NCBI RefSeq assembly: GCF_001040845.1
Contig: NZ_CP011941.1
Location: forward strand, 1,123,576-1,187,575
Direction of reading: 5' to 3'
DNA length: 64,000 nucleotides
Source of the DNA: Synechococcus sp. WH 8020
GTDB taxonomy: Bacteria; Cyanobacteriota; Cyanobacteriia; PCC-6307; Cyanobiaceae
The notes under the pieces were generated by a model, which was not told where the DNA came from, ran no database searches, and saw only the letters and a list, made by a program, of their open reading frames with translations. The first letter of the stretch is position 1, and every line of letters starts with the position of its first letter. This document shows, in pieces, positions 8,571 through 16,684 of this stretch. Both the position numbers and the translations under genes were made by a program.

Positions 8571-8812
8571 CAGGCAGTCAAACCGATATGGGAAGGCTGA
8601 ACAGGATTTGAAAACCTCCAGATTTCTATCCTAAAGGCTGACGATGCTGGAACGAGACCACAGAACCAGGTACAACAGAATTCAATCAAAATGGCCTCAA
8701 ATCAAGGCGTACTAACGCCAAAACAATAGTCCAACTTTATTGCTTTAATGAATAAAATAAGATCGTTATTTTGGTCAACCCAGCAAACGCATATCAGCCA
8801 ACACTTTGATCC

Positions 8813-8998
8813 CTAGGAGTCGTCATCAGATGAATCTGTCCAGCGCCGCTCCACTTGAACAAACAGCAGCCAGGCCAAGGATGCTTCTGCTCCCGTAACC
8901 CAATCCGAGCGCAGCAACGCCACCAATGCCAAAGTGCTTGCCACGATTCGCAATGCTCGTAGGCCAAATCGGCTGTACTGGCGCAAGCGATCGTTCAT
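8813..8998 (-). CDS. Small membrane protein, unknown
   Basis: 61 residues. One or two hydrophobic segments are present (LRIVASTLALVALL and GAEASLAWLLFVQV), with a basic N-terminus (RLRQYSRFGLR) and an acidic serine/aspartate tail, giving an inside-positive orientation. No family recognised. I chose the ATG at 8998; an ATG four codons earlier is also possible. The overlapping alternative frame at 8826-9143 looks like a shadow. Confidence 0.6.
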   Translation of the reverse strand: MNDRLRQYSRFGLRALRIVASTLALVALLRSDWVTGAEASLAWLLFVQVERRWTDSSDDDS

Positions 8999-9151
8999 AG
9001 CTGAAGGCAAGAGGCATCGGCATCAAAACCAAACGGAGCGAAGGGAGAAGCCCAGCCGCTGCCATCACTGAGCTGAGGGGAACCGAACGAAAAATTGCAC
9101 GCGGTCGCGAACCCTGACGCATAGCTTTACAGAACTTCATCACACCGCGCC

Positions 9152-9310
9152 ATGGTCGAGATTTATTTAGAGGCCACCTTGCACAACCAAATCAGTGTTG
9201 AGCACTATCGCGAAGTTTTGCTGAACCGCGGATTGGACGAGACAGACCAAAAACTGAGGAGCAATCTGCTGAAACGCATTGAAGCCGGAACGATTCAGCT
9301 GTCATCCTGA
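9152..9310 (+). CDS. Short conserved-looking protein, unknown
   Basis: 52 residues, soluble, rich in Glu, Leu and Arg. The pattern VEHYREVLLNRGLDETD then LRSNLLKRIEAGTI predicts two amphipathic helices. I recognise no named domain. The coding pattern is good, and the gene lies in a cluster of short genes on the right side of the metal block. The start is the only ATG in frame. Confidence 0.6.
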   Translation: MVEIYLEATLHNQISVEHYREVLLNRGLDETDQKLRSNLLKRIEAGTIQLSS

Positions 9311-9332
9311 CTAATCTGTTCAAGCAGATCTT

Positions 9333-9431
9333 ATGTTCCAAACCAATGACCCCCGCTTCTGGAGAGCGGTTATCGGAATCATTTCATTGACATTAAGCTG
9401 CGCACTGGCTTGGCTGATCCTTAAACTCTGA
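9333..9431 (+). CDS. Single-helix membrane peptide
   Basis: 32 residues. A polar start, FQTNDPRFWR, is followed by one membrane helix (VIGIISLTLSCALAWLI). Very short single-helix proteins are common in marine picocyanobacteria. An AAGCAGA stretch lies before the ATG. It begins 22 nt after the preceding small gene, so the two may form a unit. Function unknown. Confidence 0.45.
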   Translation: MFQTNDPRFWRAVIGIISLTLSCALAWLILKL

Positions 9432-9512
9432 TTTTTTTGATCAATCAGGGGCTTAATGCTACAAACCTCAACCAAAACCAGAAATTCAGAGAATTGGAAA
9501 ACAATTGCCCTC

Positions 9513-9866
9513 CTAAAAAAGAAAATTTGCAAGAATCATCATCAAAAATCCAAAAGCTAAAATTGATAAAATCAGCAAAAAAATCAGAGTGCTGCCAGCA
9601 ATCAAGGCGAAACGTTTTGCTGTGCCTGGAAACAGTAGATAAAAACTAAGAGCTGCCGCAAGTCCCCAAAGAGGTGGAATCAAGACACACACCCCGGTCA
9701 AAACAACGAGACGCACGCTTCGATGTCGTTGCTGTTCGATCAGCCTCAACGATTGAGTCTCCTCCTCTTCCAAGGCCAAACGCTCTTCATCGCTGAGCCA
9801 GCGTCCGAACTGTTGCGCCTGCTTGAACTCACGTTCAAGTTTGTCCGTGCTGGGAAAAGGATCCAT
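9513..9866 (-). CDS. Two-helix membrane protein with acidic N-terminal domain
   Basis: 117 residues. Residues 1-50 are charged and probably coiled (KLEREFKQAQQFGRWLS, then DEERLALEEEE). Hydrophobic segments follow around 52-80 and 88-117 (LIFLLILSILAFGFLMMILA). Likely an integral membrane protein with a cytoplasmic N-terminus. No family assigned. It ends convergently with the small genes at 9152-9431, and the A+T-rich 3' end may include termination signals. Confidence 0.7.
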   Translation of the reverse strand: MDPFPSTDKLEREFKQAQQFGRWLSDEERLALEEEETQSLRLIEQQRHRSVRLVVLTGVCVLIPPLWGLAAALSFYLLFPGTAKRFALIAGSTLIFLLILSILAFGFLMMILANFLF

Positions 9867-9887
9867 CGAACTAATTTATCGCCGTTT

Positions 9888-10058
9888 TCAACGGGGGCTT
9901 CGCTCCCAGGCCCGTTCGAGTGACTCTCTGATCGCTTTGCTCGAAGGCTCAGCCAATCCATTGTTTCGACGAAAGGCTGCTGTAATCCGCCAGAAACGGG
10001 TCGCGCAAGCAATCGCGACGACGAACCAAGCGAACAAGATCCAGGCAGAACCGTGCAC
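9888..10058 (-). CDS. Small membrane protein with His-rich upstream extension
   Basis: 56 residues if the GTG at 10058 is used: MHGSAWILFAWFVVAIACA forms one membrane helix, followed by a basic linker and the amphipathic C-terminus AIRESLERAWERSPR. The same frame stays open upstream and encodes a histidine-rich stretch (HRRNPHNHHHGGIH), so the true protein may begin further upstream, inside or beyond the end of the 131-residue gene, perhaps with an unusual start. Codon usage in this frame looks better than in the overlapping alternative. Function unknown. Confidence 0.45.
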   Translation of the reverse strand: MHGSAWILFAWFVVAIACATRFWRITAAFRRNNGLAEPSSKAIRESLERAWERSPR

Positions 10059-10162
10059 GACAACGTTGTGAATACCCCCATGATGGTGGTTGTGGGGATT
10101 TCGTCGATGAACGGCAAGCTCGTAGTTGGGGCCATCGCACTGTTTGTGAGCGCAGTTGCGAT

Positions 10163-10558
10163 CTATGAATTCTTGTTGTTGAGAGGGTTAGCACCCTCGA
10201 GCTGAGCCACACAGGAATACGTTTCAATGGACGCTTTCCTTTGGCGGAATTCAGGATGATCAACATCCTCCACCCGCCACCACCAACGCCCATCGGTGTA
10301 GCTGGGTGGACCAGCATTGTTGGTGCGTGGCAGTTGCAAGTTGAGGTCTCGCCAGTGGAGAACAATCCCATCGCCAGGCACGGTTCCATCAGAACTATTG
10401 GGGATCGGTTCCAAAACAGTGCCGATTGCCTCCTGACCCAAATTGGTCCGCTCGGCAGTCAGCAGGTCTCCCTCACACCAATAGCTTTCAGCAAAGACAG
10501 CAGTACATGGGGCGAGCCAAAACAACACCCCCAGGCAAAACGAAAACAGAGAGCGCAA
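10163..10558 (-). CDS. Exported hypothetical protein
   Basis: 131 residues. A clear signal peptide (FSFCLGVLFWLAPCTAVFA, residues 4-22) precedes a mature domain with two cysteines (YWCEGDLL near the start and YSCVAQLEG near the end) likely to form a disulfide. The core motifs VLHWRDLNLQLPRT and GRWWWRVEDVDHPEF are aromatic-rich. I recognise no named family. The start is a TTG. Predicted periplasmic. Confidence 0.75.
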   Translation of the reverse strand: MRSLFSFCLGVLFWLAPCTAVFAESYWCEGDLLTAERTNLGQEAIGTVLEPIPNSSDGTVPGDGIVLHWRDLNLQLPRTNNAGPPSYTDGRWWWRVEDVDHPEFRQRKASIETYSCVAQLEGANPLNNKNS

Positions 10559-10627
10559 AGCGAGCGAAGTCGTTCACACCACCCAAGCACCAAACACGAC
10601 AGAGTGTTGTGAAGTCGGAGCCTATTG

Positions 10628-10924
10628 ATGATCCCTACGAAAGATCAGGTGCTCGCCGCATCCGCTGGCTGGGTGGCCGTTGTCTTGAATGTGGTGCCCG
10701 GACTTGGAGCCGGTTACTTATATCAACGACGTTGGAAGGCTTACTGGATCACCTCCGTACTGGCCACAACCTGGTTTGTTGCTGGTGCCGTGTTAGCTCA
10801 GGACGCCGCAACGGCAGCTGAACCACAAAACCAACTCGTTGGACTGATCGGTTTGATGGTGCTCGCCGCTGTAACCAGCGCTGAAGCAGGCATCGCTGTG
10901 AAGGCAGTCCGTCAAAACAGCTAA
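10628..10924 (+). CDS. TM2-like small membrane protein
   Basis: 98 residues with three to four hydrophobic segments. Residues 10-35 (AASAGWVAVVLNVVPGLGAG, then YLYQRRWKAYW) resemble the TM2 or DUF-type pattern in which a helix is followed by a GxGxxYxxRxxKA turn. Its stop overlaps the start of the DUF924 gene by 1 nt (TAATG), so translation is coupled. Function unknown. The ATG at 10628 is preferred over the TTG one codon upstream. Confidence 0.75.
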   Translation: MIPTKDQVLAASAGWVAVVLNVVPGLGAGYLYQRRWKAYWITSVLATTWFVAGAVLAQDAATAAEPQNQLVGLIGLMVLAAVTSAEAGIAVKAVRQNS

Positions 10925-11661
10925 TGCAGACCAGCCCGAATGCGGTACTCCGCTTCTGGTTTCATGACTGTCGCCCGCACCAATGGTTTCGCAGAAATGC
11001 AGACTTTGACGCAGTGGTGTTGAGACGCTTCGGCAAGCTCACATGCTCAGCCTTGGGGGGTGAACTCAGCCACTGGGAGCAGAACGCGACCGGTGCACTA
11101 GCGCTGGTTTTGATGATGGATCAATTCACGCGACAACTGTGGAGAGATGAACCCAGAGCCTTCGCTGGCGATGCTCACGCCCTAAGGCTTACCCACAAAG
11201 CGATCGAGGAAGGATGGATCGCCCAAGAACCAGAACAGGTGCGTCGCCAGTTTTGGTTAATGCCGATGCTCCACAGCGAGGAGTTAGCAGACATTGAGGA
11301 CGCGGTTTCCTTCCTGGAGCGTTGGAGCGACCCAGCCACAGTTGCAGTCGCTTGTCGCAACAAGACCTTGATCCAACGCTTTGGACGTTATCCCCAACGC
11401 AATGCGGCACTGGGCAGACTCTCCACTCATGAGGAGTTGAGGTTTTTAAAGGATTGGCATTCACGTACCAAACAGAAACGATTCCAATTTCACGCTTGTG
11501 ACCAATGCTCTAGACAAGGTCCAATTCACTACAGAGTGAAAACAGCAGAGCAACCAAATTGGCAATTTGCATGCCCTAGCTGCTGGAACAATCTGCAACA
11601 CCAACCTGGTTATCAATACGGGGGAACGCGAAAAGCAAACCGTCGTGAGCGACAACGTTGA
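10924..11661 (+). CDS. DUF924 protein with C-terminal zinc-ribbon extension
   Basis: 245 residues. Residues 1-185 match the DUF924 family: VLRFWFHDCRPHQWF at the start, LALVLMMDQFTRQLWRDEPR, and the helix ending FGRYPQRNAALGR. DUF924 proteins are all-helical and of unknown function. Beyond residue about 190 there is an extension with CDQCSRQG and CPSCWNN, two CxxC knuckles that look like a zinc ribbon and are not part of the usual domain. A basic tail follows. Coupled to the TM2-like gene upstream; a small Cys-rich gene follows. Confidence 0.85.
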   Translation: MQTSPNAVLRFWFHDCRPHQWFRRNADFDAVVLRRFGKLTCSALGGELSHWEQNATGALALVLMMDQFTRQLWRDEPRAFAGDAHALRLTHKAIEEGWIAQEPEQVRRQFWLMPMLHSEELADIEDAVSFLERWSDPATVAVACRNKTLIQRFGRYPQRNAALGRLSTHEELRFLKDWHSRTKQKRFQFHACDQCSRQGPIHYRVKTAEQPNWQFACPSCWNNLQHQPGYQYGGTRKANRRERQR

Positions 11662-11804
11662 TGCGCCATGAATTCATCACATCAACCAGTGAGAATGAAA
11701 AAGCTCTGAAAACAAAAAAGCAATGCGAAGCCTCTTTACCTCTCCATGAACAAAACCTGTCTTGGACCCGTGGGATAAGGGTTAAGCGTGATGGCTTTAA
11801 AACC

Positions 11805-11963
11805 ATGAGCCCGATGTTTCAGTGTTTGCTCTGTCGGCAAACGATCGAACGTTCAACCCGTGCCTATTGGAAACATAAGGGGCATCTGCTTTGCTCCACC
11901 TGCAAAGACAACATCGAGGCAGAAGTTCGTCAAAGTAGGCAGCAGACGCCGCCAAGCTCTTGA
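11805..11963 (+). CDS. Small CxxC/CxxC zinc-finger protein
   Basis: 52 residues: MFQCLLCRQTIERSTRAYW followed by HLLCSTCKDNIEAEV. Two CxxC pairs separated by about 24 residues suggest a treble-clef or ribbon zinc site. The frame is open back to 11658, but the upstream part has poor coding character, so I start at the ATG at 11805. Its TGA overlaps the TTG of the glycosyltransferase gene (TTGA). Function unknown; a nucleic-acid or protein binding role would be typical but is not shown. Confidence 0.65.
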   Translation: MSPMFQCLLCRQTIERSTRAYWKHKGHLLCSTCKDNIEAEVRQSRQQTPPSS

Positions 11964-13183
11964 ACCTGATCCAGATTGTGGCTTGGGTTGCAGGCATGAC
12001 AGCTCTAGCGGCTGGGATAGGCCTAACCATCCTTCTCTTAGGCCTACAACGCGTCTTTGCCTCAGCTCCAACGCTCTGGCACAACAACGATGAGCAGATC
12101 ACGGACACCAGTCTCACCGTTGTCATCCCAGCCTTCAACGAGGCGAACAACATTGAGGCTTGTCTGACTCACGTACTGATGTCAGACAAGCCGTGTTCTC
12201 ACTGGGAGGTGTTGGTTGTCGACGATCAGTCCAGCGACAACACCGTCGAGATTGCGGAACAGACAATCTGTACCGTCGCTAGTGCTGACCAACCCTGTGC
12301 AGCCGTTCTCCAAGCTGGCCCGCGACCGACAGGAGAGCGCTGGGTGGGAAAAAACTGGGGTTGCAGCCAAGCCATGGAGCGGGTCCGAAGCGAATGGGTG
12401 CTGTTCATTGACGCCGATGTGACCTTGGCGCCCGATGCCATCCGTCGCGCACTCCACCAGAGCATCAACGAAAATGCCGATTTGTTCAGCTTGGCTCCAC
12501 GTTTGACCTGTGGATGTCTTGCCGAATGGATGGTCCAACCGATCATTGCGAGCTTGTTAGGACTTGGATTTCCGATCCTTGAAGCCAATGACCCTGCTTC
12601 AAAGGTGGCCTTTGCTGCAGGCCCTTTCATGTTGTTCCGCAGAAGCAGCTACAACTCCATCGGCGGCCACAGGGCCCTCGCAGGAGAGGTTGTGGAGGAT
12701 CTGGCCTTGGCGCGTCGGATTAAGGAGGGGGGATTCCGCTTGAGATACGTCCTTGGCATTGATGCCGTCGATTTACAGATGTACGCCAATTTCGAGGCTC
12801 TCTGGGAAGGCTGGAGCAAGAACTGGTTTCTCGGTCTAGATCGCAGCATCAGCAAATCCCTGGGAGCTGGAGGTGTGGTGCTGTTGATGTTCACGCTGCC
12901 ATGGCTCCTTCTACCGACCAGCCTGACGATGGCGTTTCTGAGCAACCACGATCAGATCCTATGGCTCATTGATGCGGGTTTCGGATTGATTGCAATCTTG
13001 ATGCAGCTCAGCGTTCGCCTCTGGACCCAAGCCCGTTTTTCGGTGCCATTGCGACACTGGTGGCTGATGGGCATCGGCGGAGTGATCATCGGGCTGATCG
13101 CACCCACTTCCGTTTGGAAAAGCTTGACGGGGAGGGGCTGGACCTGGAAAGGACGATCCCTTGCAGAGGCTCAGGCGCTCTAG
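11960..13183 (+). CDS. Family 2 glycosyltransferase, membrane-bound
   Basis: 407 residues. An N-terminal membrane helix (about 5-30) precedes a GT-A domain: VVIPAFNEANNIEACL binds the nucleotide, VLVVDDQSSDNT follows, and FIDADV is the DxD metal site. C-terminal membrane helices span about 290-390. The acceptor-site residues ...EVVEDLALARRIKEGG resemble the ED and QxxRW-like region of processive or carotenoid/hopanoid-type GT2 enzymes. The substrate cannot be read from sequence. A TTG start overlapping the upstream stop, or ATG 12 codons in (11996), are both possible. Confidence 0.85.
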   Translation: MNLIQIVAWVAGMTALAAGIGLTILLLGLQRVFASAPTLWHNNDEQITDTSLTVVIPAFNEANNIEACLTHVLMSDKPCSHWEVLVVDDQSSDNTVEIAEQTICTVASADQPCAAVLQAGPRPTGERWVGKNWGCSQAMERVRSEWVLFIDADVTLAPDAIRRALHQSINENADLFSLAPRLTCGCLAEWMVQPIIASLLGLGFPILEANDPASKVAFAAGPFMLFRRSSYNSIGGHRALAGEVVEDLALARRIKEGGFRLRYVLGIDAVDLQMYANFEALWEGWSKNWFLGLDRSISKSLGAGGVVLLMFTLPWLLLPTSLTMAFLSNHDQILWLIDAGFGLIAILMQLSVRLWTQARFSVPLRHWWLMGIGGVIIGLIAPTSVWKSLTGRGWTWKGRSLAEAQAL

Positions 13184-13231
13184 CGGTTAGAGCCACTATC
13201 CAGACAAAATAAAAGCAACCGTACAAACCCC

Positions 13232-13759
13232 ATGTACCGACTTGGTGCACTCTTGGCTCTGTGCCTGGCATTGCTGATGCCTGCAACAGTGCAAGCCAGC
13301 ACAATTGAACTCACGATGAATCTCATCAACACCGAGGGAATCGGTGAATCCATCGGCACGATCAGTGCCCGGGATACAGACCAAGGCTTGGTGATCATTC
13401 CTGAACTCAGTGGCTTGAGCGAGGGCGAGCATGGGTTCCACTTGCATGCCGGCGATCAGTGCGCTCCACAAACCAACTCCGAAGGAGCCTCCATTGCAGG
13501 GCTGGCAGCTCTAGGACATTGGGATCCAGACGAAACCAACACCCATCTCGGACCTTTTGGGAATGGACATCGCGGTGATCTCAGTCGATTAGTGGTGGAC
13601 CGAGATGGCAACACCACAACAAGCGTGGTGGCACCACGACTTAAGGCCTCCGATCTTCGCGGCCGCGCTCTTGTGGTGCATGCAGGGGGAGACACCTACT
13701 CCGACACGCCACCGCTGGGAGGAGGCGGTGCTCGAATCGCCTGCGGTGTGGCGTCTTGA
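13232..13759 (+). CDS. sodC: Cu/Zn superoxide dismutase
   Basis: 175 residues. It converts superoxide to hydrogen peroxide and oxygen in the periplasm or lumen. A signal peptide (1-22, ending TVQA) is followed by the bacterial SodC fold. Copper ligands His70 and His72 (GFHLH), bridging His96 (GHWDP), zinc ligands His105, His113 and Asp116, and copper ligand His150 (VVHAGGD) are all present. Cys77 and Cys171 form the expected disulfide. Full length. Its last 4 nt overlap the alpha/beta hydrolase start. The Cu/Zn enzyme is patchily distributed among marine Synechococcus. Confidence 0.96.
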   Translation: MYRLGALLALCLALLMPATVQASTIELTMNLINTEGIGESIGTISARDTDQGLVIIPELSGLSEGEHGFHLHAGDQCAPQTNSEGASIAGLAALGHWDPDETNTHLGPFGNGHRGDLSRLVVDRDGNTTTSVVAPRLKASDLRGRALVVHAGGDTYSDTPPLGGGGARIACGVAS

Positions 13760-14571
13760 GCTCATCTCGCCTGCTCCTCATTCATCCCATTGGCGTTGGC
13801 CTATCCAGTCGATTTTGGGATCGATTCATCACCTGTTGGCGAGCCTCTGACCACACGACTACCTTGCTCGCACCTGACCTGCTCGGTTGCGGAGTCAATG
13901 AGCATTCCAATCAACAGCTTGCCCCCGAAGATTGGGCGACATCACTGATCGATCTGCTGAGAGAACACAACAACACCCCAGCGATTCTTGTCTCACAAGG
14001 AGCGTCGCTTCCAATCGCTTTAGCTGTGATCGAGATCGCCCCTGAACTCGTGGCTGGCTTGATCGCGATCAGCCCACCAAGCTGGCGCATTCTTGAGGAA
14101 CCTTTTCCAAGAATGCAATCGCAACTCCTCTGGAGATTGCTGTTTCAAGGAGCAATCGGGTCTCTGTTTTTCCGCTACGCACGCCGCCGCAAATTTTTAA
14201 AATCATTTTCGGTCACTAATTTATTTGCAAGCTACGAAAATGTTGATGCTGAATGGCTCGACATGCTGGAACAAGAAGCAGCCAATATGACGACACGCTG
14301 GGCAACATTTTCCTTTTTAGCTGGTTTTTGGAGACGCAACTGGACCAAGCAATGGCAAGACATCAAGAAACCTATATGGCTGCTATTCGGGCAGGAGGCA
14401 ACCGGGATTGGCCGTTCCGAGTATTGGGATGATGCACAAGATCGCATCGACACTTATGCGCGGGAGATGCCGAATGCTTCGAGTGCAACGATTCGCGGGA
14501 GAAACGTTCTTCCCTATGAATCAACGGCTGAGTGTGTGAGCCAACTCCAAAGCTGGTTGCTGCACAACTAA
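13756..14571 (+). CDS. Alpha/beta hydrolase-fold protein
   Basis: 271 residues. The N-terminus LLLIHPIGVGLSSRFW carries the oxyanion-type HPIG segment, and APDLLGCG precedes the helical region. The expected nucleophile elbow GxSxG reads LVSQGAS, with Ser in the right place but the first Gly replaced. The C-terminus contains GRNVLPYESTAECVSQLQSW, but a canonical catalytic His is not obvious there, so activity is uncertain. The start is the TTG at 13756, overlapping sodC by 4 nt. Substrate unknown. Confidence 0.8.
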   Translation: MSSSRLLLIHPIGVGLSSRFWDRFITCWRASDHTTTLLAPDLLGCGVNEHSNQQLAPEDWATSLIDLLREHNNTPAILVSQGASLPIALAVIEIAPELVAGLIAISPPSWRILEEPFPRMQSQLLWRLLFQGAIGSLFFRYARRRKFLKSFSVTNLFASYENVDAEWLDMLEQEAANMTTRWATFSFLAGFWRRNWTKQWQDIKKPIWLLFGQEATGIGRSEYWDDAQDRIDTYAREMPNASSATIRGRNVLPYESTAECVSQLQSWLLHN

Positions 14572-14636
14572 ACCTGCATCAAATCCAGCACGAGCGCGAC
14601 ACTCTGCGAGCGCTCTCCTAAGCCAATGGCTGACCT

Positions 14637-14840
14637 TCATGGGGGGGAGACGTCACGCATGGCCTCAGATGGATTCAATGAACGCGCTAAAGCCAACAGG
14701 CCAGCGGCAAGCACAGTTTCACCTTCAAGCTGCATCATGCGGTGGAGGCTGATGACCTCGCTGTAATCAGCAGCAGCAGTTCCATTGATCAGACCGCGAG
14801 CGGTGCATCGAGCCACAGCCAGTTGAAGGGAGATCGTCAT
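14637..14840 (-). CDS. Small hypothetical protein
   Basis: 67 residues, mostly helical and alanine-rich: LQLAVARCTARGLINGTAAA, then YSEVISLHRMMQLEGETV. No recognised domain. Coding appearance is reasonable, with an ATG start and no competing frame of better quality. It lies between the hydrolase and a DUF2973 gene, convergent with the former. Confidence 0.55.
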   Translation of the reverse strand: MTISLQLAVARCTARGLINGTAAADYSEVISLHRMMQLEGETVLAAGLLALARSLNPSEAMRDVSPP

Positions 14841-14949
14841 GATCTAAAGCTGGCCCAAAGGATCAGCAAAACCACCGAAGCTTCCAGTTTCCAGCTGATT
14901 CACAAACACAAATCAGCAACAAACCTGTTAACGTTTCTTAACATCAGGG

Positions 14950-15207
14950 ATGTATGGCATGCTTTCGACACTTTTCCCCTTGGCCTACGGGACTGTCTTC
15001 GTATTCCTTTTGATTCAAGCCTTTCGGATGATGCGCTTGAGCCCTGGCCCCTCTAGCCCTGCTCATTCAAGACGCCGCGCAGACCGTACTGGACTGTTGA
15101 CAACCCATCCAGAACTGCTTGATGCGAATGGATCCATCACAGATGAAGACCTGTTGGTAGTCCACTTCCCAGGCTTGGACCAACCTGAGGCTTCCCTCAC
15201 GGATTGA
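14950..15207 (+). CDS. DUF2973 family membrane protein
   Basis: 85 residues. An N-terminal membrane helix (LFPLAYGTVFVFLLIQAFRM) is followed by the DUF2973 tail: RTGLLTTHPELLDANGSITD and EDLLVVHFPG. This family is restricted to cyanobacteria and has no known function. Full length and intact. The start is the ATG at 14950, with another ATG three codons in. Confidence 0.88.
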   Translation: MYGMLSTLFPLAYGTVFVFLLIQAFRMMRLSPGPSSPAHSRRRADRTGLLTTHPELLDANGSITDEDLLVVHFPGLDQPEASLTD

Positions 15208-15253
15208 AGATCCGCAAAGCCGCATTCAGAATGGGGGAACAACTCTCGAGCCC

Positions 15254-15385
15254 ATGACCCTCAACCATTTTCTGATCTTCTTAATTATCGGAATTGCCAT
15301 AGCAGTGATAACAAGCGCAACTTGGATTTGGTGGATACTTGCGATCTGCACAGCCTTGGTTGTTATTAAACTTTTAATGAAATAA
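15254..15385 (+). CDS. Two-helix hydrophobic mini-protein
   Basis: 43 residues, nearly all hydrophobic: LNHFLIFLIIGIAIAVITSA then WIWWILAICTALVVIKLLMK. It would span the membrane once or twice as a hairpin. It ends 10 nt before the methyltransferase-like gene. No family recognised. Confidence 0.5.
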   Translation: MTLNHFLIFLIIGIAIAVITSATWIWWILAICTALVVIKLLMK

Positions 15386-15395
15386 CTCGTCAGAC

Positions 15396-16025
15396 ATGGC
15401 AACGCAATTAACAGCAATCAACTGGGCCAAAGTGGTCACAATTGCACTAATTCTCTTATTAATCCCACTCTTTGGCATCCATGGGCAGCGACAGATACTC
15501 TACGCATGCATGCACATCAGCTACTGCATATGGTGGCTTCTAGAACAAAAAATCTATCCTGATCGTTGCAAGCAGATTTTCACAGAAAAGGTTGATACCA
15601 GTGCATTCATAGGGGCACTCCTTATTGTTGGTATTTTTTATTCACTACCAGCCATTTTAGCTTTCACAAATCCGACAGAGATCTCGATAGCAGCAACCGC
15701 AACTGCCATTCCACTTTTTTACTTTGGCAGCTTGATTAATACCGCCGCCGACATCCAGAAAACAACAGAAAAAGCAGCTGGCACAGGCTTGGTTCGCACG
15801 GGCATCTGGAGCGGGGTAAGGCATGTCAATTACACAGGTGATTTAATGCGTTATTTAAGTTTTAGCGTTGTAGCCGGATCCCTTTGGGCATTTTTAGTGC
15901 CATTATCAATCTTCGTTTTATATGTACAGAGAATCCGAGACAAGGAATCTTCGATGAAAAACAAATATCAAGACTTCTCAGATTACAAATCAAAAAGTTT
16001 TCGTTTGATCCCTGGAATTTGGTAA
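15396..16025 (+). CDS. Isoprenylcysteine-methyltransferase-like integral membrane protein
   Basis: 209 residues with about five membrane helices. The C-terminal third has the ICMT/phosphatidylethanolamine-methyltransferase-type pattern: GLVRTGIWSGVRHVNYTGDL (cofactor-binding RHPxYxG-like, here RHVNYTG), then ESSMKNKYQDFSDYKSKSFR (E..M....G..Y..Y...T.R-like). This suggests an S-adenosylmethionine-dependent membrane methyltransferase or DUF1295-type reductase. Substrate unknown. A+T-rich relative to neighbours, with many ATT/TTT codons, which could reflect membrane content or transfer. Confidence 0.75.
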   Translation: MATQLTAINWAKVVTIALILLLIPLFGIHGQRQILYACMHISYCIWWLLEQKIYPDRCKQIFTEKVDTSAFIGALLIVGIFYSLPAILAFTNPTEISIAATATAIPLFYFGSLINTAADIQKTTEKAAGTGLVRTGIWSGVRHVNYTGDLMRYLSFSVVAGSLWAFLVPLSIFVLYVQRIRDKESSMKNKYQDFSDYKSKSFRLIPGIW

Positions 16026-16035
16026 GAATGAACTC

Positions 16036-16446
16036 ATGGTTAAATCAATCCTCAATATTCTTTGGGTCATCCTTGGCGGATTGCCCATGGCATTGGGCTG
16101 GTGGTTAGCGGGTCTTGTCTCTGCCATCAGCATCGTGGGCCTTCCATGGAGCCGATCATGTTTTGTGATTGGTAAATTTGCTCTGTGGCCTTTTGGTTAT
16201 GAAGCTATCAACCGACGCGATCTGAGCGGACGCATTGATCTAGGCACAGGCCAAATGGGACTCATCGGAAATGTAATTTGGTTTTTAGTGGCGGGCTGGT
16301 GGTTAGCGATTGGCCATCTCACCTCAGCACTGGCATGCTTCGTCTCCATCATTGGGATCCCCTTCGGAATTCAACACATCAAACTCGCTCTGATTGCCAT
16401 AGCTCCGATCGGAATGACCATCGTTCCAGCTCAACGCACGAACTAA
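16036..16446 (+). CDS. YccF-domain inner membrane protein
   Basis: 136 residues. Two copies of the YccF domain pattern are present: ILNILWVILGGLPMALGWWL...ISIVGLPWSRSCF and GLIGNVIWFLVAGWWLAIGH...VSIIGIPFGIQHIKLA. YccF proteins are bacterial inner-membrane proteins of unknown function. Complete and typical in length. It lies 10 nt after the methyltransferase-like gene. Confidence 0.92.
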   Translation: MVKSILNILWVILGGLPMALGWWLAGLVSAISIVGLPWSRSCFVIGKFALWPFGYEAINRRDLSGRIDLGTGQMGLIGNVIWFLVAGWWLAIGHLTSALACFVSIIGIPFGIQHIKLALIAIAPIGMTIVPAQRTN

Positions 16447-16477
16447 TCCAGAGGAGCTATCCACGAGGCACAAAACC

Positions 16478-16591
16478 ATGAATCCAGAAGTCCGACAATT
16501 CGTGATCGCTCAGCTTTTGGTGATCGTGATTCCTGTTGGAACCCTGTTTGCAATCTGGATCAGCATGCTGCGCTGGAATGACAAACACTGA
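16478..16591 (+). CDS. Single-helix membrane mini-protein
   Basis: 37 residues with one membrane helix (FVIAQLLVIVIPVGTLFAIW) and a charged C-terminus (LRWNDKH). GAGG lies 10 nt before the ATG. The form resembles small photosynthetic or membrane-associated subunits, but no named one is recognised. The opposite strand is also open but poorer. Confidence 0.5.
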   Translation: MNPEVRQFVIAQLLVIVIPVGTLFAIWISMLRWNDKH

Positions 16592-16684
16592 GGGAGGGGA
16601 TGAGACAGCTTGCAACTGAGGTGGTCCTTCAGGACATCCGTTGCCAAGCTGCAAACAACGAGCTTGCCAATAATCAGAATTGCA

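Noticed and set aside
9746..10135. 129-residue minus-strand frame overlapping two small genes
   Set aside because: Rich in Ser/Arg/Gly with no hydrophobic or helical pattern. The frame at 9888-10058 on the same strand and the one ending 9513 fit coding patterns better.
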